The notes under the pieces were generated by a model. The model saw nothing but the letters and a program-made list of their open reading frames with translations, did no database searches and was not told where the DNA came from. The translations under genes were made by a program, and so were the position numbers. A stretch of 64,000 bases of DNA from Verrucomicrobia bacterium IMCC26134 (GTDB lineage: Bacteria > Verrucomicrobiota > Verrucomicrobiia > Opitutales > Opitutaceae): the NCBI GenBank assembly GCA_000972765.1, contig CP011265.1:1488001-1552000 (forward strand), read 5' to 3'. Shown piece by piece: positions 7,189 to 14,965 of the stretch (the stretch's first letter is position 1; every line of letters starts with the position of its first letter).

Positions 7189-8559
7189 TTAGAAGCGGCG
7201 CTGGCCACCGCTGGGCGAGAAGGGATTGCTGGCGGGTTTGGCGGCGGAGCTGGCGTCGGTGGTGTCTTTGACGCCGGTGATGACGAGGGCCTTTTCCTCG
7301 AGGCCGGAGAGGACCTCGGTGCTGACGCCATCGGTGATACCGAGCTTCACCTCAACGGGTTTGGCCTTGGGGGAATCGGGCGTGCCAGCCGGGACGTAGA
7401 GGGTGCGGATGGTCTCGGTGGCTGGAGTGGATGAGGCAGTGCGGCCGCCGCGATGGCGCTCGGGCAGGACGATGCCGCGCTCGGTGGCGAGGGCGCGGGC
7501 CTTGCCGATCTGTTCGCGAGTGGGACGGGATCCGGGCTCCTCCTTGTAGCCGATCTCGGCGAGCAAGGCGCGGAGAGCGTCGGCGGGGTCTGGTTTGCCA
7601 TCGGCGGGGACCTTGGCCTCGGCGGGGAGCTTTACCTCATCGGGGATGCGGGAGCGGAGGGCGGAGTTGGAGATAAGCAGGGAGTCCACGCGTTCCTGGA
7701 CGGTGATGGAGACGTTGGCGGTCATGCCGGGCTTGAGGGTGAGGTTGTCGTTGTTGACGTCGATGATGGTGGCGTAGGTGACCACGTTGGACTGTGAGAC
7801 GGGCTGGTTGCGGATCTGGCGGACGAGGCCCTTGAAGGACTGGTTGGGGAAGGCGTCCACGGTGAAGGTGACGGACTGTTTTTCGCGGACATTGCCGATG
7901 TCGGCCTCGGCGATGGAGGCTTTGATCTGCAACTGGCTGAGGTCGTTGACCAAGACAAAAAGCACGGGGGCGGAGGTGCTGGCGGAGACGGTCTTGCCGG
8001 CGATGGCAGGGCGGTCAAGGACAAGGCCGTCGATCGGGGCGGAGATGGTGCAGCGGGACAGATCGACCTTGGCGGTCTCGACCGAGGCGGTGCGGATGAG
8101 GAGCTGGGCCTCGGCCTGGGCGAGCTGGGCGACGGATTGATCGGCCTCCTGTTGGGAGACGAGGTTGCGCTCGCGAAGGGATTTGATGCGCTCGGCGTTA
8201 AGGCTGACGAGCTGGTAGTTGGCGCGGGTGTTGGCGAGTTCGGCCTGGGCGGAGTTCAGGCGGGTCTCGTAGGTGGCGGGGTCGATGCGGGCGAGCACGT
8301 CGCCGGCGCGGACGGTGGAGTTGTAGTCAACGAGAACCTCCTTGATGAGGCCGGAGATCTGGGAACTGACCTCGACGGTGGAGACCGGCTGGAGCTCGCC
8401 GGTGGCGGTGACGCTCTGGGTGAGGGTGCCGATGGTGACGGCGCTGGTGCTGAAGACGACAGGGGCGAGCTTTTGCTCGTTTTTCCACCAGAAGTAGGCG
8501 GCGGTGCCGAGCACCACAATAACTGCGGGAAGGAGAAGGCGGCGGAGACGAAAGGCCAT
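7189..8559 (-). CDS. MacA/HlyD-type periplasmic adaptor subunit of an efflux system
   Basis: 456 residues from the ATG at 8559; a longer in-frame opening to 8730 adds unlikely sequence. One membrane anchor (LLLPAVIVVLGTAAYFWW) is followed by a biotinyl-lipoyl half (EVSSQISGLIKEVLVDYNST), a coiled-coil hairpin rich in Gln, Ala and Glu (SLRERNLVSQQEADQSVAQ), the second lipoyl half (CTISAPIDGLVLDRPAIAG), and beta-barrel and membrane-proximal domains. An insertion of about 80 residues (roughly PDEVKLPAEAKVPAD to TASSTPATE) separates the barrel from the final domain (TLYVPAGTP). The C-terminus is low-complexity (NPFSPSGGQRRF). It links the ABC pair to an outer-membrane channel. It is followed by the ATPase gene about 55 bp downstream. 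Confidence 0.88.
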   Translation of the reverse strand: MAFRLRRLLLPAVIVVLGTAAYFWWKNEQKLAPVVFSTSAVTIGTLTQSVTATGELQPVSTVEVSSQISGLIKEVLVDYNSTVRAGDVLARIDPATYETRLNSAQAELANTRANYQLVSLNAERIKSLRERNLVSQQEADQSVAQLAQAEAQLLIRTASVETAKVDLSRCTISAPIDGLVLDRPAIAGKTVSASTSAPVLFVLVNDLSQLQIKASIAEADIGNVREKQSVTFTVDAFPNQSFKGLVRQIRNQPVSQSNVVTYATIIDVNNDNLTLKPGMTANVSITVQERVDSLLISNSALRSRIPDEVKLPAEAKVPADGKPDPADALRALLAEIGYKEEPGSRPTREQIGKARALATERGIVLPERHRGGRTASSTPATETIRTLYVPAGTPDSPKAKPVEVKLGITDGVSTEVLSGLEEKALVITGVKDTTDASSAAKPASNPFSPSGGQRRF

Positions 8560-8631
8560 CGGGATCAGAGGAGGGAATGAGAGTTTGGAAAAAGACGCCG
8601 CCAAGAGGCGGACTAGGAGCAAGGCAGCTAT

Positions 8632-8659
8632 GCTATACGGCATGAAGACGCCTCCGCAA
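8632..8659 (-). promoter_or_regulatory. Candidate sigma-70-like promoter for the efflux operon
   Basis: On the minus strand, TTGCGG (8659-8654) and TATAGC (8637-8632) are separated by 16 bp, about 70 bp upstream of the adaptor ATG at 8559. The hexamers are a fair match to the consensus. Found by eye only. Confidence 0.35.
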
Positions 8660-8767
8660 CGCACCGGTTGCACAAAGTGCGACGATTTATCGACTCGCTT
8701 TGCGGAGACAAAGGGTGATCCGGTCGGCAAGAGGACCGGGACCTGCGCGCTGTGAGGGCGGAGCGGG

Positions 8768-9253
8768 TCAGGCTTTGGCGGCGTAGACGGTGCGCAAAGC
8801 CTCTTGCACCGACGGGGGCACGAAGTGGGAGACGTCGCCGCCGAGCTTGGCGACCTGTTTTACGAGGCTGGAGCTGGTGTAGCTAAAAGCCTCCCGAGGC
8901 ATGACGAAGAGCGTCTCGATCTCGGGTTCGAGGTGGCGGTTCATCAGGGCCATGTTGAACTCGAATTCGAAGTCGGAGAGGGCGCGCAGGCCGCGGATGA
9001 GGGCGACCGCCTTCTGCGCTCGGGCGAACTCGACGAGCAGGCCGTCGAACAGAGTGGCGCTGACATTCGGGAGGTGCGTGGTGCTGGCCTTGACCAACTC
9101 CAGACGGTGAGCCGGGGTGAAAAGAGGACCTTTGCCGGGGTTGTTGGCGATGGCGACCGTGACGTGGTCAAATAGCCTGGCCGCACGCTGCAAGACATCG
9201 AGATGCCCGAAGGTAAAAGGATCGAAAGTGCCTGGGTATATACAGTGGCGCAT
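8768..9253 (-). CDS. coaD: Pantetheine-phosphate adenylyltransferase
   Basis: Catalyses ATP + 4'-phosphopantetheine to dephospho-CoA + PPi, the penultimate step of coenzyme A synthesis. The 161-residue length is standard. The nucleotidyltransferase HxGH-type motif is present as YPGTFDPFTFGHLDVL at the N-terminus. The substrate-binding LIRGLRALSDFEFEFNMALMNRHL and the C-terminal YTSSSLVKQVAKLGGDVSHFVPP, with the ISSSxVR-like ATP loop, are all intact. The ATG at 9253 is the natural start. It is probably transcribed alone; the 2-hydroxyacid dehydrogenase gene upstream ends about 40 bp away on the same strand, so joint transcription is possible. Confidence 0.95.
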   Translation of the reverse strand: MRHCIYPGTFDPFTFGHLDVLQRAARLFDHVTVAIANNPGKGPLFTPAHRLELVKASTTHLPNVSATLFDGLLVEFARAQKAVALIRGLRALSDFEFEFNMALMNRHLEPEIETLFVMPREAFSYTSSSLVKQVAKLGGDVSHFVPPSVQEALRTVYAAKA

Positions 9254-9294
9254 GTCGGATAGAGGTGGGACGTTAATTCAGGCGTGGGCGGGCC

Positions 9295-10305
9295 TCAAGC
9301 CATGCGGGCGGCGGCTTCCCTGGTCACGCTCCAGAGGAGCGGCTCGCCATGGAGGTAGCGATGAAACTCGTCGATCATGTAGCGCGCCATGCGGGCGCAC
9401 TCGCCTTGCTCGGAGCCTGCGATGTGGGGGGTGAGAAAGACATTTGGCAAATCGTAGAGAGGGGAGTCGGCGGCTGCGGGCTCGGGCCAGGTGACATCGA
9501 GCACGGCGTTCAGATCGTGGCGCTTTTGCAGCACGGCGATCATCTCGGGTTCGTTGACGATGGCGCCGCGGGCGGTGTTGATAAACGTGCCGCCCAAGGG
9601 CATCGACTCCAGCAAGGCGCCGGTGATCAGGTTTTCGGTCTCTTTGAGCCACGGGGCGTGGAGGGAGACGACCCGGCTGCGGGCGAAAACCTCCTCGAGT
9701 GAGACAAGGGTGACGCCCAATTCTTTCGCGACGTGCGGCGGGCAAAAGGGATCGTAGGCCAGGACTTTGACTTCAAGTTGTTTTAGCATGCCGGCCACAC
9801 GCCGGCCGATCTGGCCGAGGGAAACCAGGCCTACGGTGGTGCCGAAGGCCCCGACCCCCTCGTAGTGCTCCGGCCAGGCCTTGGCCCGGGCGGAACGTAT
9901 CACGGCGCTGAAACGGTGCACCTGTTTCAAGCCAAGGATGATCTGGGCGAAGGTGAACTCGGTGACCGGCACCGCGTTGGCAGCCCAGGCTGAGCAGATC
10001 GGGATATCGCGCGACCAGAATTCGTCGGTGACGATGGCCTTGATGCTGCCTGCCGCGTAGAAGACGGCGCGAAGTTTCGGCATCAAGTTGAGGTTTGCCG
10101 CATCGAGCTTAGGCGCGCCCCAGCTGGTAAAAAGGAACTCAACCCCGCGCAAAGCGTCGGCGTGGAGGGCGAGATCAGGGGGAGTGACGCCATCGACCCT
10201 CAGCGAACAAAGTCCGGACAGCTCCTCTTTGATCGACTGGGGAAAAACGATATCGTAGGCGTGTTGACCGGTTAGAAGGGCGGCGGAGGGGAGCGATGTC
10301 GGCAT
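9295..10305 (-). CDS. D-isomer-specific 2-hydroxyacid dehydrogenase, NAD-dependent
   Basis: 336 residues from the ATG at 10305; a TTG at 10398 gives a longer, less plausible N-terminus. The Rossmann segment TVGLVSLGQIGRRVAGMLKQL holds the GxGxxG dinucleotide fold with an Asp-containing second strand (VLAYDPF). The catalytic region is HAPWLKETENLITG, then FINTARGAIVNEPEM, VLDVTWPEP and LTPHIAGSEQGE with the catalytic histidine. This superfamily includes phosphoglycerate, glyoxylate and lactate dehydrogenases, and the substrate cannot be assigned. The gene diverges from ribH; the roughly 135-bp gap must carry both promoters. Confidence 0.88.
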   Translation of the reverse strand: MPTSLPSAALLTGQHAYDIVFPQSIKEELSGLCSLRVDGVTPPDLALHADALRGVEFLFTSWGAPKLDAANLNLMPKLRAVFYAAGSIKAIVTDEFWSRDIPICSAWAANAVPVTEFTFAQIILGLKQVHRFSAVIRSARAKAWPEHYEGVGAFGTTVGLVSLGQIGRRVAGMLKQLEVKVLAYDPFCPPHVAKELGVTLVSLEEVFARSRVVSLHAPWLKETENLITGALLESMPLGGTFINTARGAIVNEPEMIAVLQKRHDLNAVLDVTWPEPAAADSPLYDLPNVFLTPHIAGSEQGECARMARYMIDEFHRYLHGEPLLWSVTREAAARMA

Positions 10306-10439
10306 GTTAAAGTAAGAGCGAACAGCGTCTACAAACGTGAAAGCCTCCGACCTGTAAAGCGCGAGGGCATCCCTCGGGCGTTTCTCTCTAGTCTTCAAAT
10401 GTCGCGATTTCCCGTTTGCCTAGCGCGAAGGCGGGACGC

Positions 10440-10934
10440 ATGGATGCACCTCTTTTCTTTGTCATGAGCCTCGACGCGCCCAAACACCTGTCCATCTCCG
10501 GAGCCGGATTATCCATCGGTATCGTAGCCTCGCGCTATAACAGCGAGCTGGTCGATGCCCTGGTCGAGCAGGTGAAAACACGCCTTCTTGCAGCGGGCGT
10601 TTCCGAAGCCGGCCTGCCGGTGGTGCGGGTGCCGGGGGCGAATGAATTGCCCAGTGGCGTCCAACTCCTGCTGCGCAAGACCAGGCTCGACGCCGTGGTG
10701 GCGCTCGGAGTCGTCATCCGGGGCGGCACCCTGCATTACGAGCTGGTGTCGTTCGCCGCCTCCGAGGGGCTGCAACGCGTCGCGCTGGACGCCGGCGTGC
10801 CGGTGATCGCTGGCGTGGTGGTGGCGGAGACGACTGCGCAGGCCGAGGATCGCTGCCGGGGCGTGATCAACCGCGGGGCGGAGTTCGCCGGTGCCGCCCT
10901 TGAGATGGCGGAGTTGAAACGTAAACTTTCCTGA
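10440..10934 (+). CDS. ribH: 6,7-dimethyl-8-ribityllumazine synthase
   Basis: Condenses 5-amino-6-ribitylaminouracil with dihydroxybutanone phosphate in riboflavin synthesis. About 164 residues with the ATG at 10440, which has a purine-rich GAAGGCGGGA ahead of it; the ATG at 10464 would also keep the whole fold. Motifs are GIVASRYNSELVDAL, the VRVPGANELPSGVQLL substrate loop, VVIRGGTLHYELVS with the catalytic histidine, and VPVIAGVVVAETTAQAEDR, a variant of the usual GVLT segment. The gene is followed after 2 bp by nusB, a common pairing in bacteria. The other riboflavin genes are not in this window. Confidence 0.94.
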   Translation: MDAPLFFVMSLDAPKHLSISGAGLSIGIVASRYNSELVDALVEQVKTRLLAAGVSEAGLPVVRVPGANELPSGVQLLLRKTRLDAVVALGVVIRGGTLHYELVSFAASEGLQRVALDAGVPVIAGVVVAETTAQAEDRCRGVINRGAEFAGAALEMAELKRKLS

Positions 10935-10936
10935 AA

Positions 10937-11389
10937 ATGAGTAACAAAGCCCTATTTGCCCAGCGCCGTGACGGCCGGGTGGTCGCCCTCCAATATCTCT
11001 ACGCCTGGAGCCTGAACATCCCGGAGAACCTGGTCGAAGATCTGACGACCTTCTTCACCCAGATGGAGAGCGAGAAGCCCCGCGAGCACTTCGCGTTTGG
11101 CGAAGAGCTCATCCATGGCGTGATCACCAATGTCGACGAGATCGACGGACGTATCCGCGGGCTGGCCCAGAACTGGGACTTCGACCGCATCGCCAAGATC
11201 GACCTCGCCATCCTGCGCCTCGCGATCTTCGAGATGATCCATCGCAAAGACATCCCTCCGGTCGTATCGATCAACGAGGCGATCGACCTCTCCAAACAGT
11301 TCTCCAACGCCGACGCCAAGCGCTTCATCAACGGCATCCTCGATAAGCTCAAGGACCAGGTCGGCCGCGATTCCCGCAAGATCACCTGA
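10937..11389 (+). CDS. nusB: Transcription antitermination factor NusB
   Basis: All-helical RNA-binding protein that joins S10 (NusE) at boxA during rRNA antitermination. The 150-residue product is family length. It carries the N-terminal RRDGRVVALQYLYAWSL helix, FAFGEELIHGVITNVDEID, and the C-terminal LAILRLAIFEMIHRKDIPP and SINEAIDLSKQFSNADAKRF block that is the best-conserved part of NusB. It lies 2 bp after ribH and about 30 bp before ftsY in the same direction, so ribH-nusB-ftsY is probably one transcript. Confidence 0.95.
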   Translation: MSNKALFAQRRDGRVVALQYLYAWSLNIPENLVEDLTTFFTQMESEKPREHFAFGEELIHGVITNVDEIDGRIRGLAQNWDFDRIAKIDLAILRLAIFEMIHRKDIPPVVSINEAIDLSKQFSNADAKRFINGILDKLKDQVGRDSRKIT

Positions 11390-11418
11390 GCGCACCGCTC
11401 TCCCCCTGGCGCACTCGC

Positions 11419-12345
11419 ATGTTCGGACTATTTAAGAAATTCAAAGAGGGTCTCGCCAAGACGGTCGCGGCGATCACCGCCAAGACGCACTCGCTCTTTG
11501 GCGGCCGCAAAATCGACGCCTCCTCGCTTGAAGAGCTCGAGGAAGCGCTCATCACCGCGGATTTCGGGGTCGAGACGACCACCGAGATCCTGTCCGAGAT
11601 CAAAGCGGCCTATCGCAAGGATCCGCTGCTCGCCGGCAAACAGGCCGCCGAGATCGGCGCGGCTGTGCTGACCCGCGTGCTGGCCGGCAGCGCAGGCACG
11701 CCCGCCCTCTGCAAACGCCCGGACGGCACGCCCGCCGTCATCGTCATGATCGGCGTCAACGGCTCCGGCAAAACCACCACCACCGCGAAGCTCGCCTGGG
11801 CCTTGCAGGAAGAGGGCAAGTCCGTGCTCGTAGCCGCCTGCGACACCTTCCGCGCCGCCGCCGTGGAGCAGTTAAAAGCATGGGCCGAGCGCTTAAAACT
11901 CGACGTCGTCGCCAGCCACACCGGCGCTGATGCCGCGGCAGTCGCCTATGACGCGCTCCAAGCCGGCAAAAGCCGCGGCAAGGACGTGGTCATCATCGAC
12001 ACCGCCGGACGGCTCCACACCAAGACCAACCTCATGGAGGAGCTGGCAAAGATCCGCCGCGTGCTGCAAAAGATCGACCCTGCAGCCCCGCATTACGCTT
12101 GGCTGGTGGTGGACGGTTCGCTCGGCAGTAACTCGATCGAGCAGGCGCGCGTGTTTCACCAGAGCTTCGGGCTGACCGGGCTCGTGGTTACCAAGCTCGA
12201 CGGCACCAGCCGTGGCGGCGCTGTGGTCGGCATCTGGCGGAGTCTAAAAATTCCCATCCACTACGTCGGCCTGGGCGAGCAGAAGGAAGACCTGCAACCC
12301 TTCGATCCCGAGGCTTATTCCCGGGCCGTGTTCGGGCTGGAGTAG
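11419..12345 (+). CDS. ftsY: Signal recognition particle receptor FtsY
   Basis: SRP-receptor GTPase that docks ribosome-nascent chain complexes at the membrane. The 308-residue protein has only the NG core and lacks the long acidic A domain of E. coli FtsY; a short amphipathic start (MFGLFKKFKEGLAKTVAAI) may bind membrane. The G motifs are GVNGSGKTTTTAKLAW (G1), DTFRAAAVEQL (G2), IDTAGRLHTKTNLMEEL (G3) and TKLDGTSRGGAVVGI (G4/G5), with the VGLGEQKEDLQPFDPE ending typical of FtsY. It is the last gene of the ribH-nusB-ftsY run. Confidence 0.95.
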   Translation: MFGLFKKFKEGLAKTVAAITAKTHSLFGGRKIDASSLEELEEALITADFGVETTTEILSEIKAAYRKDPLLAGKQAAEIGAAVLTRVLAGSAGTPALCKRPDGTPAVIVMIGVNGSGKTTTTAKLAWALQEEGKSVLVAACDTFRAAAVEQLKAWAERLKLDVVASHTGADAAAVAYDALQAGKSRGKDVVIIDTAGRLHTKTNLMEELAKIRRVLQKIDPAAPHYAWLVVDGSLGSNSIEQARVFHQSFGLTGLVVTKLDGTSRGGAVVGIWRSLKIPIHYVGLGEQKEDLQPFDPEAYSRAVFGLE

Positions 12346-12613
12346 GTGCGTGGCGGGTTAGGGCAGGAGCGTGATTGCACGCGATTTCGAAATGCGAATG
12401 GCGTGCGCCGATCAATTTCAAATGATCGGCTCCCGCCCGCTCCTAACTCTAACCGAAGTTATGCCAATGGCGTCGGGCCGGGGAATGTGTGTTTTTCACG
12501 GACTCGGAATCCCCGCCGTCTGATCGGAAATGTGATATTAAAATTAACAAATCACCGCCCAACCCCCTAGGTCGTCCTTCATCTCAACAGACCCAGATGG
12601 ATCGGGCGTTTTT

Positions 12614-14857
12614 TTATTTCGCGCCCTGCACCAAAAACCACTTGCACGAATCAGAGAGCGCTTTGCCGTTTGCGAGCGTGGTTGCCTCGATCGTGTTTAT
12701 ACCTGGTTGTAAGTTCACGACGGGCCAGCGCGCGATTTTCAAGCTGTCGGGTTTCATCACACCTTGGGATTTCCCGTTAACCTTGAGCTCCACTTCCGGG
12801 CAGTTGGAATACACTTTCACTTCGGTCACGGGTTGTAGGCGTGAAACCAAGCGGCGTGAAGTGATGTGGACCATGGGCTCGGGATTCCAGTTCGCTTTGT
12901 AGAAAAAGAAGGCGTCCTTTTTGACACGGCGGTCGTGGGTAACCATGCCCTTGTCGTTGAGCGCCAGGATGTTTCCTTCTTTGCGACCCTGTTTGGCGAA
13001 ATCGAACATGTTCCAGATGAAGGTGCCCCACAGGAGAGGATTGTCTCGCATGGTGCGCCATTCCTCTTCGTGGATGAAGGCCTGATACTCCTCCGGATGG
13101 AAAGCCCCTCTTGGCTCCGGCTGGAAAAGAGCGCCCTCGGTGTGGTGCGCGATATTGGCTCCGGCTCCGTATTCGCTGATGGCGATGCGTTTGCCGACTT
13201 CGGCCGATCGTTTCTCGATGTTCACCTTCATCTCGGACGGCGGGGTTGGGTGATACCAGCCCGGGTAGGTGTTGAAGCCTATCTGTTCGGTCACCAAGTT
13301 GAATGACTCCTGCATGCGACACGATGCTGAGACTACCAGGCGGTTCTGATCGATTTCTTTCACCACTGCCTGCAGGTGGGCGAGTTTTTCATCGCTGGGT
13401 GGCATGGGTCTGGTGCCGAGTTCATTAAAGATCCCCCACCAGGCGGCGCTGGGATGGTTGTAGAGCTGGCAAACCATCTCCCGGAGAGCCTCTTCGCTGT
13501 TTTGCCAGAAAGCACGGGTGTCGCGGGTGACATTGACCAGCGGCAGCTCATTCCACAGCAGCACGCCTTCGCGGTCATTGATCGCGTGCCAGTTCTCGCT
13601 CTGCGGATAGTGGGCATTTCGCACCGCATTGCCGCCCATCTCCTTTATGAACCGGGCATCGCTTTCCTCATCCTCGGGCGAGAGCGCCCAGCCCTTGTTG
13701 CGTATGTCTTGGTGACGGTTAACCCCATGCACGGCATAGGGTTTTCCATTGAGCAGGAAGCCCTGTTCCTGGGTGATGGCCACCGTGCGCAGGCCGAGGG
13801 ATTGGGTAACCTGATCCACGGTCTCGTCCGCACGCTGAACGCGGACCGTTGCGGTGTAGAGGTAGGGGTCCTGGCGGCCCTGCCAGCGGTGCGGCGCCGT
13901 GATGGTGAGCGACTGACTGACTGTCACGGATACTTCGGAGGGTATATCTTGTTCAGTGGAGGTCTTCGCCACCGTCTGGCCGGCGGAATCTTTGATTTCA
14001 GTGAAGATCGTGGCACGGACGGGCGCGGGGCGCGCGAGTCTGTTTCTTGGTTTCATACCAGTCTCTTGGCCGGGAGTCGTGTCCTTGCTTTTGGAAGCCG
14101 GCACCGCCTTTTCGCCGTTGGAGATGATGGAACGAACTTCCACGACGGCCTTCGCATCCTCCAAGGACTTCGTCGTCAGATAGATTCCCGACGACGCGTA
14201 ATCGAGCGGTGAGACGCAGACGTTATCCGTCACGATCAGCTGGGCGGGCCGATAAATACCGCCGAAAAGATTAAAGTCGCCGAACTGCGGGGGCACGTCC
14301 TCGCGGCGGCTGTTATCGACCTGAAGCCGGAGTTCGTTCTTACCTCCTTAGTTAAGGTAATCGGTGAGCTCGTAGCAAAAGGCCGTGAACGCCCCACGGT
14401 GCTCACCGAGTAGGGTCTTGTTGATATAGGTCTTCGCTACCAAACTGGCTGCTTCAAAGCGGATAAAGATACGTTTCTTGCCCTCCCAGTCCGAGGGGAT
14501 GGCAAGTGTGCGCTCATACCAGCAGGCGCCCTCATACAAACCGCGCCTCGTATGGGGATCCTGATCCCTCACAGATTTCAAAGCCGCCAATTTGCTCGCC
14601 ATCGCCTTGGTGGCTTCAGCAGCGCTCTCCTGTTTGTCGCTGATTTCAGCGGGGCCGTCCTGACCATCAAGGGCATTCCAAGTATGCGGAACAGTGATCT
14701 TCTCCCATGAATCACTGTCGGCGAAGATGCCGGCGTCTTCCTTAATGAACCGCCACTCGGAGCGAAGTGGAATCGTTTCACGATTGGCGTATGCTTGCGT
14801 CAGTAGCGCGATGGCAACGGGCAGGAGGAGTAGCTTACGGGAAATGAAGAACTTCAT
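12614..14857 (-). pseudogene. Secreted glycoside hydrolase family 2 (beta-galactosidase-like), interrupted by one in-frame TAA
   Basis: Read through, this is one 747-codon gene. It has a signal peptide (LLLLPVAIALLTQAYA), a jelly-roll sugar-binding domain (VPHTWNALDG, CWYERTLAIP, INKTLLGEHRGAFTAF), an Ig-like domain, a TIM barrel, and a C-terminal domain ending KWFLVQGAK. The barrel has HGVNRHQD, the general acid/base in WGIFNELG and the nucleophile in AISEYGAG, all intact. A TAA at 14350-14348 falls between YELTDYLN and GGKNELRLQVDNSRREDVPP in the same frame, so a single base change splits the protein inside the sugar-binding domain. Directly at the stop lies TAAGGAGGT, a perfect Shine-Dalgarno core, but no ATG, GTG or TTG follows at a usual distance. 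It could be a fresh pseudogene, a sequencing error or a recoded stop. The TonB receptor upstream suggests a sugar-uptake locus. Confidence 0.8.
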
Positions 14858-14965
14858 AAGGCGACCGTGGTTAGTTGTTTAAAACGGTATTGGGAGGTGT
14901 AATCCGAAGACCGGTTTGGCTCTCTGTCCAGTTGGAAAAAGAACGAGACACCGCCTGAGCCGCGC

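Noticed and set aside
8504-8755. Small plus-strand frame with a CTKC motif upstream of the adaptor gene
   Set aside because: Only one Cys pair, no start context, and it overlaps the probable promoter of the efflux operon.
12346-12613. Gene in the spacer between ftsY and the glycosidase
   Set aside because: Only short frames without family features; a T-rich stretch near 12607-12616 follows no clear stem, so no terminator was called.
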